DNA of 64,000 bases from Streptomyces shenzhenensis (GCF_021462265.1 NZ_JAJONF010000003.1:310001-374000), one strand, 5' to 3'; positions 48,899 to 56,984 are shown, counted from the stretch's first letter. Notes: generated by a model not told the origin, from the letters alone. Numbers and translations are program-made.

Positions 48899-49313
48899 GG
48901 AAGGGCGCTCCTGTTCGGGACGGCGGCGTGTTCGTACGGCCGAACCATCGTCTCCGGTGGACGGGCCCGTGTAGTCAGCCGCAGTTCCGGTTCCGGGGGG
49001 CGACCGAGGGGGGACCGGGCGGGCGCCGGGTCATACCTGGGGATGACACCGGACTCCGGGACCCCGAACCCCGAACCAGGTACTTCCGGTCGTCGAGAAC
49101 AGGTGGAGCCCCCTTGTTCGGACGGTGAAATTCCGTCATTCCGTGTACGCGCGCACCCACCGCGCGTAACGCTATTGGCAAGTGCGGATGGCTCGTTCCG
49201 GGGGCTGATGCTCCCTCAGACGTCAATAAAATAAGACAACATCGGGTCGCCCGTCCGCTGTTCGGGGGACGCCTCCCGATAGGGTCGGGTCCTCGTAGCG
49301 GAGCCCATGGCCT
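48899..49313. other. Region between ABC operon and bldA, no protein gene
   Basis: 415 bp that must hold the ABC promoter (minus) and the bldA promoter (plus). An AT-richer patch (GTCAATAAAATAAGACAACA, about 49220-49241) is a plausible place for bldA promoter elements. No supported frame. Confidence 0.4.
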
Positions 49314-49396
49314 GCCCGGATGGTGGAATGCAGACACGGCGAGCTTAAACCTCGCTGCCCCTCGCGGGCGTACCGGTTCAAGTCCGGTTCCGGGCA
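49314..49396 (+). tRNA. bldA: tRNA-Leu(TAA), bldA
   Basis: Acceptor GCCCGGA (49314-49320) pairs with TCCGGGC (49389-49395). The anticodon stem GCGAG/CTCGC encloses the loop CTTAAAC with anticodon TAA at 49346-49348. A long class II variable arm follows, and a T arm with CCGG-TTCAAGT-CCGG. No CCA is encoded. It reads the rare UUA codon; in Streptomyces this tRNA is BldA, whose abundance gates morphological differentiation and antibiotic genes that carry TTA codons. Confidence 0.96.
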
Positions 49397-49460
49397 CTTC
49401 CCGCACCTCTCGTAGGTGGCGCCGACCCACCCTCGGCGCCCGCTCACCCTCGGCGCGGTG

Positions 49461-49721
49461 TCACCCTTCGTAGACGGTCAGGACGGCGCCGTCGACCTCG
49501 ACTCGGCGGCCCGCGCGCATGCCGTTGCGGCGCAGAGTGCGCAGGCATTCCTCGAAGAGGGCGAGTTCGCCCGGGTCCAGGATGGCGGCGGCCAGGTCCA
49601 GGAGTTCGGTGACCGACGCGTCGGTGAGCACCTCGGGCAGTTCCCCGGACAGCAGGACGACGGACTCGCCGCCGGGTTTGCGGACCACGGCCGTCGCCGG
49701 TCCGCCGTGCACGAACAACAC
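49461..49721 (-). CDS. Small conserved hypothetical protein
   Basis: 86 residues from GTG 49721 (AGGGGGAA three bases upstream). Compact alpha/beta pattern: FVHGGPATAVVRKPGGESVV, a helical centre (TELLDLAAAILDPGELALFE) and a final strand (RRVEVDGAVLTVYEG). No signal peptide or known motif. It shares orientation with the XRE gene 145 bp upstream and could be its operon partner. Function unknown. Confidence 0.6.
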   Translation of the reverse strand: MLFVHGGPATAVVRKPGGESVVLLSGELPEVLTDASVTELLDLAAAILDPGELALFEECLRTLRRNGMRAGRRVEVDGAVLTVYEG

Positions 49722-49865
49722 AACTTCCCCCTGAGAGCCCGTGGTCGTGCGGCTCTCGCGTCCCGGGCAGGACGAGAGACTAGCCGGGGATCTCGGCGCT
49801 TTCGTGCGGAGTTGGATTCTTTTTCCGACTTGACGGAAGAACGTCCCGGAGCGGTCCGGTCCCGG

Positions 49866-50276
49866 TCACTTCTCCTCGGCGGGCCGCGGGGAGCGGTCCA
49901 GCAGGGACTCGACGAGCGCGGTGACGTGCCGGCGGTCGTCGGCCGACAGTTTCTGGACACTCGCGATGAGCAGCGCGACCTCGGGGTCGGCGGGGCCGGT
50001 GCCCGCGGTGCCGTTCGGGTCGGCGGCCGGCGCGGTGTCGTACACGTGGATCCCGCAGGCCTCGGCGGCGGCGCGGCGCACCGCCTCCAGGGGGATCTCC
50101 AGCCCCTTGGCCAGGCCTTCCAGGGTGCTCGCCTGGGGCATGCGGACCACGCGGTCGGTGGTGGCCAGGTGGTGGACGGTGGAGCGGGGGATGCCGCCGC
50201 GCCGCGCCACGTCACCGTAGGACCAGCCCTTGCGGTCGAGGTGCTCACGGATCAACTGCTGCAGTGCGTTGGCCAC
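49866..50276 (-). CDS. XRE-family regulator divergent from the peptide cluster
   Basis: 136 residues from GTG 50276 (AGGAAG eight bases upstream). N-terminal helix-turn-helix: LIREHLDRKGWSYGDVARR, GGIPRSTVHHLAT. The C-terminal part has a helical segment (VALLIASVQKLSADDRRHVT) that may dimerise. It is divergent from the precursor-like peptide genes, with the double 17-bp dyad in between, which makes it the likely local regulator. Confidence 0.82.
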   Translation of the reverse strand: MANALQQLIREHLDRKGWSYGDVARRGGIPRSTVHHLATTDRVVRMPQASTLEGLAKGLEIPLEAVRRAAAEACGIHVYDTAPAADPNGTAGTGPADPEVALLIASVQKLSADDRRHVTALVESLLDRSPRPAEEK

Positions 50277-50376
50277 TGACCGTCACTTCCTGCTCGCCGC
50301 CGGCGGGGACCGCCATGTCCCGGCCGATTCTACGGTCGGGTAGGCGATCGGCCGAGAGGGTGATTTTCCGAAGGGG

Positions 50377-50406
50377 TTGCGCGGCGGGTTCCCGAGGCCC
50401 TAGTGT
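50377..50406 (+). promoter_or_regulatory. Candidate promoter of the peptide cluster
   Basis: TTGCGC (50377-50382) and TAGTGT (50401-50406) are separated by 18 bases, a fair match to the vegetative sigma pattern. The dyads begin at the -10 element, so binding there should repress transcription. Confidence 0.4.
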
Positions 50407-50443
50407 CCAATCTCGTTGGACGGTTCGTCCGACCAAATTGGAC
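50405..50443. promoter_or_regulatory. Tandem operator: two copies of GTCCRA-N5-TTGGAC
   Basis: GTCCAA-TCTCG-TTGGAC (50405-50421) and GTCCGA-CCAAA-TTGGAC (50427-50443) are 17-bp dyads whose centres are 22 bp apart, two helical turns, suiting two dimers on one DNA face. They lie between the XRE gene and the first peptide gene. Confidence 0.7.
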
Positions 50444-50506
50444 AGAGTCCGGGGGGAACCTGACTCGGTCCGATCGGAAATGTCTATCCCTGAGGGGGAA
50501 AAGATC

Positions 50507-50722
50507 ATGATGGACACCCACGAGCTCGAGGCCGAGTCCGCGGAGCTGCTGCCGGGCCGCGAGGCCCTGGGCCGGCTGAAGTTCGGCTTCGGCAAGACGG
50601 TCAACGTGACCAAGCACATCGCGAACATCGAGGCGTCCAACCAGTCGGCCGCGCTGAACGACCACTCGGTGTGGTCGGTGGCGGACTCCGGCGCCGCTCA
50701 GACCATCAGCGTCACCCAGTAA
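50507..50722 (+). CDS. Precursor-like small peptide 1
   Basis: 71 residues from ATG 50507 (GAGGGGGA upstream; ATG 50510 also possible). Acidic N-terminus (THELEAESAELLPGREAL), a basic centre (GRLKFGFGKTVNVTKHI), then a Ser/Asn/Ala-rich tail ending QTISVTQ. No Cys, no Sec signal. Peptide 2 (72 residues, 50798) is nearly identical, with changes mostly near the ends and in the tail. Size, duplicated copies and the adjacent M50 protease with an RRE-like domain suggest a ribosomally made substrate peptide, with a leader and a cleaved or exported C-terminus. I cannot assign a known RiPP class. Confidence 0.75.
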   Translation: MMDTHELEAESAELLPGREALGRLKFGFGKTVNVTKHIANIEASNQSAALNDHSVWSVADSGAAQTISVTQ

Positions 50723-50797
50723 CACCGCCCTGGCGCACGGCGCCGGCACCGCGATCGTCGCCAACCTCACCGCACACGAAACGAAGGGACATCCGTC

Positions 50798-51016
50798 ATG
50801 AGCATGGACATGAACGAGCTGGAGAACGAGTCCGCCGAGCTGCTGCCGGGCCGCGAGGCCCTGGGCCGCCTGAAGTTCAGCTTCGGCAAGACGGTCAACG
50901 TCACCAAGCACATCGCCAACATCGAGGCGTCCAACCAGTCCGCCGCGCTGAACGACCACTCCGCCTGGTCGGCCGCCGAGTCGTCGGCCGCGCAGACGAT
51001 CACCGTCACCCAGTAG
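50798..51016 (+). CDS. Precursor-like small peptide 2
   Basis: 72 residues from ATG 50798, with AAGGGA seven bases before it. The shared core runs from SAELLPGREALGRLKF to NDHS and from AAQTI to VTQ; substitutions include G/S at LKF(G/S)FG and V/A at S(V/A)WS. The DNA of the two genes is also nearly identical, so the duplication is recent or maintained by gene conversion. It is followed by a perfect hairpin and then the M50 gene. Confidence 0.75.
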   Translation: MSMDMNELENESAELLPGREALGRLKFSFGKTVNVTKHIANIEASNQSAALNDHSAWSAAESSAAQTITVTQ

Positions 51017-51022
51017 TTCCCA

Positions 51023-51059
51023 GGAGCGCCACCGCCGTCGCCCCCGGCGGTGGCGCTCC
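51023..51059 (+). terminator. Perfect 14-bp hairpin between peptide genes and M50 gene
   Basis: GGAGCGCCACCGCC (51023-51036) and its exact complement (51046-51059) enclose nine bases. It could be a partial terminator that gives much peptide transcript and little protease transcript. Confidence 0.7.
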
Positions 51060-51106
51060 CGGTCATTCGGGGGGGAACACCATGGGGATCCGGGGGGAGA
51101 CCACAC

Positions 51107-53014
51107 ATGACGGTGCTCGGGGACGGGGCCGCCGCACTGTACGACACGGGCCCGGTGCCCGGACCCGGCGGCTGGCCGGTGACCTACGAGCAGGTGGCGA
51201 CGGGCAACCTGCCGGTCGTCGACCCGCCGTCGCCGGTGCCGAGGCTGAGCGCGGGGCTGCGGCTGCACGGTGAGTACCAGGGGTCGGGTTTCACCGAGCC
51301 CAAGTACATCGCCCGTCGGGGGGACGGGCAGGTCGTGCAGCTGTCCAGGCTGCTGTACCTGGTGGCGTCGTCCGTCGACGGCGTCCGCGATGCCGAGGCC
51401 ATCGCCCACCGGGTCAGCGCCCGCTTCGGACGCGAGGTCAGCGGGGAGAACATCCGCTACCTCGTCGAGAAGAAGCTCGAGCCGCTGGGTGTGACGGTCC
51501 CGGAGGGCCAGGAGGACGACGAGGTCGAGGCCCCGCGCTCCGACCTGCTGCTCGCCCTCAAGGGCCACCGGGTGATCTTCGACGAGCGGCGTACGGCGAA
51601 GATCGCACGTGCGCTGGCGTGGCTGCACCGGCCGGCCGTGGTCGCGCTGGTGCTGGGCTCGGCCGTCGCCATGGACGTCTGGCTGTTCGGGTTCTTCGGG
51701 GCGATCGAGCCCGTCCTGGAGGTGCTCGACCAGCCGGTCCTGATCCTCGTCGTCTTCGTGCTCACCGTGGCCTCCCTCGTCTTCCACGAGTTCGGACACG
51801 CCTCCGCGTGCAGATACGGAGGAGCCCGCCCGGGCTGCATCGGGTGCGGGCTCTTCCTCATCTGGCCCTCGATGTACACCGACGTCACCGACGTCTACCG
51901 GATCGGGCGGGCCGGCCGGCTCCGCACCGACCTGGGCGGCGTCTACTTCAACGTCGTCTTCATGCTGGCCATGGCCGGTGCCTACTTCGCCACCGGGGCC
52001 CAGTTCTTCCTGGCCGCGGTGTACCTCGGGCACTTCGAGATCATGGAGCAGCTGATGCCGGCCGTACGGCTGGACGGCTACTACATCCTCGGCGACCTGG
52101 CCGGGGTCCCGGACCTGTACGGCAAGATCAAGCCGATCCTGCTGGGCCTGGTGCCGGGACCGAGGGGGGACCGGGCCCGCCAGGAGGTCGCCGGACTGAA
52201 GAAGTCGGCCCGGGCCGTCGTCGCCACCTGGGTGCTGACGATGGTCCCGCTGATCATCGGCGAACTCGGCTACGCGCTGTGGAACCTGCCGCGCATCCTC
52301 ACCACGATGATCCGCTCGCTGACCGGGCAACTCCTCGGCACCGGCTCGGCGTTCGTGGCCGGGAAGGTCGTCGAGGGGCTGGTCGGGACGATCGGCTGCG
52401 TGATGCTGCTGTGCCCGATGGCCGGTGTCGTCTACCTGTCCGTGAAGATCGGCGGCCGGATCGTCCGGGCCGTCAGCCGCGCCACGGCGGACCGGCCGCG
52501 ACTGAGACTCGCGATCTGCGCCCTCGCCCTCGCCGGACTCACCGGACTCAGCTACGCCTGGGCGTCCGGGGTGACCCCGAAGCCGCTGCCCAAGCAGCCG
52601 CCGATCGCGCCGATCCTGCAGCCGGGGGTGCCGACCGAGGAACCGCCGCCGGCCCGGCGGGCCTCGACCCCGGACCGGCCTCAGGACTCCGGTGCCGTCT
52701 CGGGCACGGCGCCCGGCGGGCCGTCCGGCCCGGCCGGGACGAGCGCCGGGCCCGTGGCCGGGAAGCCGTCGCACGGCGCGTCGGCCTCGGCGTCGCCCTC
52801 CGCCTCGGTACCGGGCGACTCCGGGCAGGGCGCGACCAGGACGACGGCGCCGGCCGGCGGAGGACCGGTCACCGAACCGGTGTCCTCGGCGCCGGAGAGC
52901 GTGCCGGCGTCCCCGACGCCCACCCCCTCGGAGAGCGTCCCGGCGTCCCCGGCCTCCAGCCCGTCCCCGCCGCCGGCCAGTGACTCGCCGAGCCCGGCCC
53001 CGGCCGCGTCCTGA
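51107..53014 (+). CDS. M50 (site-2-like) membrane metalloprotease with N-terminal PqqD/RRE-like domain
   Basis: 635 residues from ATG 51107 (GGGGGGAGA before it). Residues about 76-134 (VQLSRLLYLVASSVDGVRDA, RVSARFGREVSGENIRYLVE) follow the PqqD/RRE winged-helix pattern that binds leader peptides. Membrane helices start near 190. The zinc site is HEFGH (227-231), with third ligand Asp in RLDGYYI (323). More helices follow to about 490, then a Pro/Ser/Thr-rich tail. Known relatives are peptide zinc metalloproteases such as YydH of Bacillus. The likely substrate is the pair of peptides upstream; cleavage within or at the membrane is inferred. Confidence 0.85.
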   Translation: MTVLGDGAAALYDTGPVPGPGGWPVTYEQVATGNLPVVDPPSPVPRLSAGLRLHGEYQGSGFTEPKYIARRGDGQVVQLSRLLYLVASSVDGVRDAEAIAHRVSARFGREVSGENIRYLVEKKLEPLGVTVPEGQEDDEVEAPRSDLLLALKGHRVIFDERRTAKIARALAWLHRPAVVALVLGSAVAMDVWLFGFFGAIEPVLEVLDQPVLILVVFVLTVASLVFHEFGHASACRYGGARPGCIGCGLFLIWPSMYTDVTDVYRIGRAGRLRTDLGGVYFNVVFMLAMAGAYFATGAQFFLAAVYLGHFEIMEQLMPAVRLDGYYILGDLAGVPDLYGKIKPILLGLVPGPRGDRARQEVAGLKKSARAVVATWVLTMVPLIIGELGYALWNLPRILTTMIRSLTGQLLGTGSAFVAGKVVEGLVGTIGCVMLLCPMAGVVYLSVKIGGRIVRAVSRATADRPRLRLAICALALAGLTGLSYAWASGVTPKPLPKQPPIAPILQPGVPTEEPPPARRASTPDRPQDSGAVSGTAPGGPSGPAGTSAGPVAGKPSHGASASASPSASVPGDSGQGATRTTAPAGGGPVTEPVSSAPESVPASPTPTPSESVPASPASSPSPPPASDSPSPAPAAS

Positions 53015-53089
53015 CGGGCGTGCCGGCCGCCCCATGACGGACGGCATCGAACCACCTACCGCAGCAGCACAGAAGCACAGGAGCACTCC

Positions 53090-53764
53090 ATGAGCAGTCA
53101 CCGAAAACCACGCACCAGCACAGGTCCGCTCACCCGGCGGGCCGTCCGGATCGGCCTGTTCGCCGCCGGGGTCGCCGGGGCGGCCACCGCCGTGCCCGCG
53201 CAGGCGGCCACCTTCGCGCCGCACGCCGCGGTCGTCTCCGACCACGTCTTCAGCCACGCCGACCGCGGGCACCACACCCAGGTCAGGGACTCCTTCACGG
53301 TCCGCCAGTTCGGCACGGTGAACGCCGCCGCCGCACGCAACCAGGCCAACGCCGTATCGGCCGGCTGCTCGGCGGACGACCACTGCCGCTCGGTGGCCCT
53401 CTCCTTCCAGATCGTCACGATCGCCGGGGAGCGCACCCACCTGAACGCCGTGAACCTCAGCGACGCCGCCAACAAGGAGTGCACGGGCTGCCAGACCCTC
53501 GCCGGGGCGTACCAGTTCGTGGTGTCCACGCCCACCGCGCTGCGCTTCGACCAGGCCACCCAGGACAAGCTCGCCGACATCCACCGCCGGCTCGACGAGC
53601 TGACCCGCTCCACCCTGCCGGCCGACCGGCTGCGCTCGCAGGCCGACGGGCTCGCCGCCGAGGTCACCACCGTCCTGCACGACGCGGTCGCGAACGCCCC
53701 GAAGGGCGATCCGCAGAAGGACGTCACCCTCCACCGCCACCTGGACGGCTGGCCGGGCCGCTGA
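53090..53764 (+). CDS. Secreted protein with two Cys pairs, cluster partner
   Basis: 224 residues from ATG 53090 (GGAG six bases upstream). Signal peptide with Arg pair (TRRAVRIGLFAAGVAGA) cleaved after AQA. The mature protein has GCSADDHC and ECTGC, two candidate disulphide pairs, with beta-strand-like FGTVNAAAARNQANAV and a helical C-terminus (DIHRRLDELTRSTLPADRLR). No catalytic motif recognised. 75 bp after the protease gene in the same orientation; probably an extracellular partner or receptor of the processed peptides. Confidence 0.7.
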   Translation: MSSHRKPRTSTGPLTRRAVRIGLFAAGVAGAATAVPAQAATFAPHAAVVSDHVFSHADRGHHTQVRDSFTVRQFGTVNAAAARNQANAVSAGCSADDHCRSVALSFQIVTIAGERTHLNAVNLSDAANKECTGCQTLAGAYQFVVSTPTALRFDQATQDKLADIHRRLDELTRSTLPADRLRSQADGLAAEVTTVLHDAVANAPKGDPQKDVTLHRHLDGWPGR

Positions 53765-53887
53765 CCCCTCCCGCACGCCCCGGCCGCCGGGCCCGCGACC
53801 GCCTCCCGCGGGCCCGGCGGCCTGCCAGATGCGCCGGCCCGGCGCCATTGACAGGGACTACGACCGGACGGAGACTCTGGGGAAGTT

Positions 53888-53905
53888 GGTGAAGGAAATT
53901 TCACC
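53888..53905. promoter_or_regulatory. Dyad GGTGAA-N6-TTCACC upstream of pobA
   Basis: An 18-bp interrupted palindrome 70 bp before the pobA start, downstream of TTGACA (53850-53855). It suits a dimeric repressor or activator of aromatic degradation; identity unknown. Confidence 0.45.
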
Positions 53906-53975
53906 AGGCGAACAGACTCGCAGCCTACTCTCGGAACTCAGGGCGACGACGCCCGTCCACGGAAGGGAACGACCG

Positions 53976-55154
53976 ATGCGCACCACCGTCGGCATCATCG
54001 GAGCCGGACCCGCGGGCCTCCTCCTCGCGCGGCTGCTGCACAACGCGGGCATCGACTCGGTCGTCCTGGAGAGCCGGGACCGCTCCTACGTCGAGCACCG
54101 CCAGCGCGCCGGGATCCTGGAGCAGGGCACGGTGGACGTGCTGCGCGCGGCCGGTGCCGGGGAACGCATGGACCGCGAGGGCCTGCGCCACGACGGCATC
54201 GAACTGCGGTTCGCGAAGCGGCGCCACCGCGTCGACTTCCCCGGCCTCGCCGGCGGCCGGTCCGTGATGGTCTACGCCCAGACCGAGGTCTGCAAGGACC
54301 TCATCGCCCTCCAGCTCAAGGACGGCCGCCCGCTGCTCTTCGAGGCGGAGGCGCTGGCGGTGGAGGGCGCCGAGGGCGAGCGGCCGCGGATCCGGTTCCG
54401 GCACGAGGGCCGCGAGGAGGTCCTGGAGTGCGACTACGTGGCCGGCTGCGACGGCTTCTGGGGCGTCGCCCGCCAGGCGTTCCCCGCCGCCCTCTCCCAG
54501 GTCTTCGAGCGGACGTACCCGTACTCCTGGCTGGGCATCCTCGCCGACGTCGCCCCCTCCCACGACGAACTGGTCTACGCCCGCCACGACCGGGGGTTCG
54601 CCCTGCTCTCCATGCGCTCCCCGTCCGTCTCCCGCCTCTACCTCCAGGTCCCGGCCGGCACGGACGCCGAGGAGTGGACCGACGAGGCGATCTGGGACGA
54701 GCTGGAGCGGCGCTTCGAGACCGACGACGACTGGCGCCTGGAGCGCGGCCCCATCACCCAGAAGTCGGTGACACCCATGCGGTCGTACGTCCACGAGCCC
54801 ATGCGGCACGGCCGGCTCTTCCTCGCCGGGGACGCCGCCCACATCGTGCCCCCGACCGGCGCCAAGGGGCTGAACCTGGCGGTCGGCGACGTCGTGACCT
54901 TCGCCCGCGCCCTGGTCCACCAGCGGGAGACCGGATCGCCCGAGCTCCTGGAGGCCTACTCGGCGACCTGCCTGCGCCGCGTCTGGCAGGCCGAGCGGTT
55001 CTCGTACGACATGACGAGCATGCTCCACCCCGGCCCCGACGACACCGCCTTCGACGCCCGCCTCCAGCTGGCCCGGCTCGGCCGGATCGCCTCCTGCCGG
55101 GCCGCCGAGACCGACCTGGCGGAGGCCTACACCGGCTTCCCGCTGGACGTCTGA
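53976..55154 (+). CDS. pobA: 4-hydroxybenzoate 3-monooxygenase
   Basis: 392 residues from ATG 53976. FAD-binding VGIIGAGPAGLLLARLL, the substrate-side HRQRAGILEQGTVDVL, CDYVAGCDGFWGVARQ (DG motif) and FLAGDAAHIVPPTGAKGLNL (GD motif), with RSYVHEP before it. Length and motifs match PobA class A flavin hydroxylases, which convert 4-hydroxybenzoate to protocatechuate with NAD(P)H and O2. No other degradation genes are adjacent, so it feeds a pathway encoded elsewhere. Confidence 0.93.
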   Translation: MRTTVGIIGAGPAGLLLARLLHNAGIDSVVLESRDRSYVEHRQRAGILEQGTVDVLRAAGAGERMDREGLRHDGIELRFAKRRHRVDFPGLAGGRSVMVYAQTEVCKDLIALQLKDGRPLLFEAEALAVEGAEGERPRIRFRHEGREEVLECDYVAGCDGFWGVARQAFPAALSQVFERTYPYSWLGILADVAPSHDELVYARHDRGFALLSMRSPSVSRLYLQVPAGTDAEEWTDEAIWDELERRFETDDDWRLERGPITQKSVTPMRSYVHEPMRHGRLFLAGDAAHIVPPTGAKGLNLAVGDVVTFARALVHQRETGSPELLEAYSATCLRRVWQAERFSYDMTSMLHPGPDDTAFDARLQLARLGRIASCRAAETDLAEAYTGFPLDV

Positions 55155-55349
55155 GGGATCTCTGGCCGGTTCCGGTCGTGTTCCGGCTTCGTCATGGAAT
55201 GAAGCCCTCCATGGCCGGGAATCAGGGCTCCGCGTAGCGTGTTGCGCAGCAGGGTGAGGGAAAGATCCTCCGCAGGTAGTAGGGTCAATCCTTTGCCAAT
55301 CCGTTACTCTTGACGCCAAGGCCGCGCAGCGTGGCCATGGAGGAGTGAA

Positions 55350-56216
55350 ATGAGGAGCAGCAACCCGGTCTTCTCGCGACGGGGGTTCAGCCGCGACAAC
55401 GGCTACGCGGGCTTCAACACCGCGCCGCAGGCCGGGTACGCACAGGGCAACCCGTACGCCCAGAGCGGCAACCCGTACGCGAACAACCCCTACGCCCAGC
55501 AGGACCTCCAGCAGGGCGCCCCGCCGCAGGCCCCGGCCACCACCGGCCGGATGACCATGGACGACGTCGTCACGCGCTCCGCGATGACGCTCGGCACGGT
55601 CGCCGTCGGCGCGGTTCTCGCCTGGGCCCTGCTCCCGATCTCCAGCACCAGCTTCGGCCTGGCGTTCGGCTCGGCGATCGTGGCGATGGTCCTCGCCCTG
55701 ATCCAGAGCTTCAAGCGCACCCCGGTGCCCGCGCTGATCCTGGGATACGCCGCCTTCGAGGGCGTCTTCCTCGGCGTCATCAGCGAGATGTACAACAGCC
55801 AGTGGAGCGGCGCGCCGTTCCAGGCGGTGCTCGGCACCATGGCGGTCACGGCCGCGACCCTGCTGGTCTACAAGGCCGGCTGGATCCGCGTCACCGCCCG
55901 CTACGCCCGCATCGGCATGTCCATCGCCATCGCCTTCGTCCTGGTCATGGCGGTCAACCTGCTGCTGGTCGCGTTCGGCGTCGCCGACAACGGCGGACTG
56001 CGCAGCTTCGGCCCGCTCGGCGCGATCGTCGGCATCATCGCGATCCTGCTCGGCGCGTTCTTCCTGACCCTCGACTTCAAGCAGATCGAGGACGGCATCG
56101 CCTACGGCGCCCCGAAGAACGAGGCCTGGCTGGCCGCGTTCGGTCTCACCCTGACGCTGGTGTGGATCTACGTCGAGATGCTGCGCCTGGTGGCGATCTT
56201 CAGCAGCAACGACTAG
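55350..56216 (+). CDS. Bax inhibitor-1/YccA-family membrane protein
   Basis: 288 residues from ATG 55350 (GGAGGAG four bases upstream). A polar Tyr/Gln/Pro-rich N-terminus (QAGYAQGNPYAQSGNPYANN) precedes seven hydrophobic helices (for example TLGTVAVGAVLAWALLPIS, ARIGMSIAIAFVLVMAVNLL, LGAIVGIIAILLGAFFLTLD) and the conserved DFKQIEDGI and YVEMLRLVAIF end. Family members modulate membrane stress responses or ion leak. A strong terminator follows. Confidence 0.93.
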   Translation: MRSSNPVFSRRGFSRDNGYAGFNTAPQAGYAQGNPYAQSGNPYANNPYAQQDLQQGAPPQAPATTGRMTMDDVVTRSAMTLGTVAVGAVLAWALLPISSTSFGLAFGSAIVAMVLALIQSFKRTPVPALILGYAAFEGVFLGVISEMYNSQWSGAPFQAVLGTMAVTAATLLVYKAGWIRVTARYARIGMSIAIAFVLVMAVNLLLVAFGVADNGGLRSFGPLGAIVGIIAILLGAFFLTLDFKQIEDGIAYGAPKNEAWLAAFGLTLTLVWIYVEMLRLVAIFSSND

Positions 56217-56246
56217 CGCGACGGCGAGCTCCCACACGTGAGCCGA

Positions 56247-56280
56247 GAAGGGCCCCGGGGTCACCGCCCCGGGGCCCTTC
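56247..56280 (+). terminator. Perfect 14-bp hairpin between BI-1 gene and DUF4287 gene
   Basis: GAAGGGCCCCGGGG (56247-56260) and its complement (56267-56280) enclose six bases; it serves convergent genes. Confidence 0.85.
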
Positions 56281-56299
56281 GTCGTCCGTGTGTGCGCGC

Positions 56300-56530
56300 C
56301 TAGAGAAGTTTGCGCGCGGCCCTCCTCAGGTCGTACTCGTGGATCAAGGCCTTCGCGTGGCCGTAAGCGAGGTCGTATTCGTGGCGGAGCCAGCTGACCT
56401 TTTCCTCGAAGCGGAAGAGGGCCGGGCCTTCGTCGACGGTGCGCAGCCAGTCGGACACCTCACGACCGGTGCAGTGCGGGATGCGGGCGAGCATGTTGCG
56501 ATGGGTCTCTTCGGAGAAGACTTGGGACAT
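56300..56530 (-). CDS. DUF4287-like small protein
   Basis: 76 residues from ATG 56530 (GGAGG five bases upstream). Helical: THRNMLARIPHCTGREVSDW, ALFRFEEKVSWLRHEYDLAY, GHAKALIHEYDLRR. The pattern TG(R/K)..SDWL...(LKxxHGLGxGHAKA)LV matches DUF4287. Function not known; cytosolic. Confidence 0.8.
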   Translation of the reverse strand: MSQVFSEETHRNMLARIPHCTGREVSDWLRTVDEGPALFRFEEKVSWLRHEYDLAYGHAKALIHEYDLRRAARKLL

Positions 56531-56667
56531 CGGCGCCTCCGGTGCGCAAAGGGCGTTGTAGCCGGTCCTTCACGTCACCGTGCCTGAGTGTTGGCGTGTT
56601 GGCAACAGTCCTGACAGGACAGCCGGGTCCTGCCGGGAGAGCCGGCGGGAGGCGTTACGCTCGCGGC

Positions 56668-56979
56668 GTGGTTGATACGACGCCTCTTACCCGTGCAGTG
56701 GAGCATTTCGCCGACAAGCTGAGGGCGGCACCGCAGAGCCGGTTGCAGCGGGGGGCCGCCGCGGAGGCGCTGGGGCTGGCGAGGGAGTTGGCCCGGTGGG
56801 CACAGGCGGTGGAGGAGCCGGGCACCGCGAGCCGGGAGATGCCGGACGCGGGGATGTTCGCGGTGGCCGACCAGATCACCGTGGCCGGGAACGACTTGGC
56901 GGTGGTGCTGAAGAACGAGGCCGAGGTGGGGGACGCGGTGCGGTTGGTGGAGGAGGCGCAGAAGAGGGCGGGGGTGTGA
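56668..56979 (+). CDS. Conserved Streptomyces hypothetical protein
   Basis: 103 residues from GTG 56668, with no good ribosome binding site. Almost wholly helical (RAVEHFADKLRAAPQSRLQR, EALGLARELARWAQAVEEPG, ADQITVAGNDLAVVLKNEAE). The upstream frame gives no credible extension. A long nested inverted repeat begins directly after the stop. Function unknown. Confidence 0.65.
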   Translation: MVDTTPLTRAVEHFADKLRAAPQSRLQRGAAAEALGLARELARWAQAVEEPGTASREMPDAGMFAVADQITVAGNDLAVVLKNEAEVGDAVRLVEEAQKRAGV

Positions 56980-56984
56980 GGCCG

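Noticed and set aside
50330..53848. A 1,172-codon minus-strand frame opposite the peptide-M50 cluster
   Set aside because: Frame shadow; the plus-strand genes have ribosome sites, HEFGH and a signal peptide.
53925..56264. A 779-codon minus-strand frame opposite pobA and the BI-1 gene
   Set aside because: Frame shadow; pobA and BI-1 are clear on the other strand.
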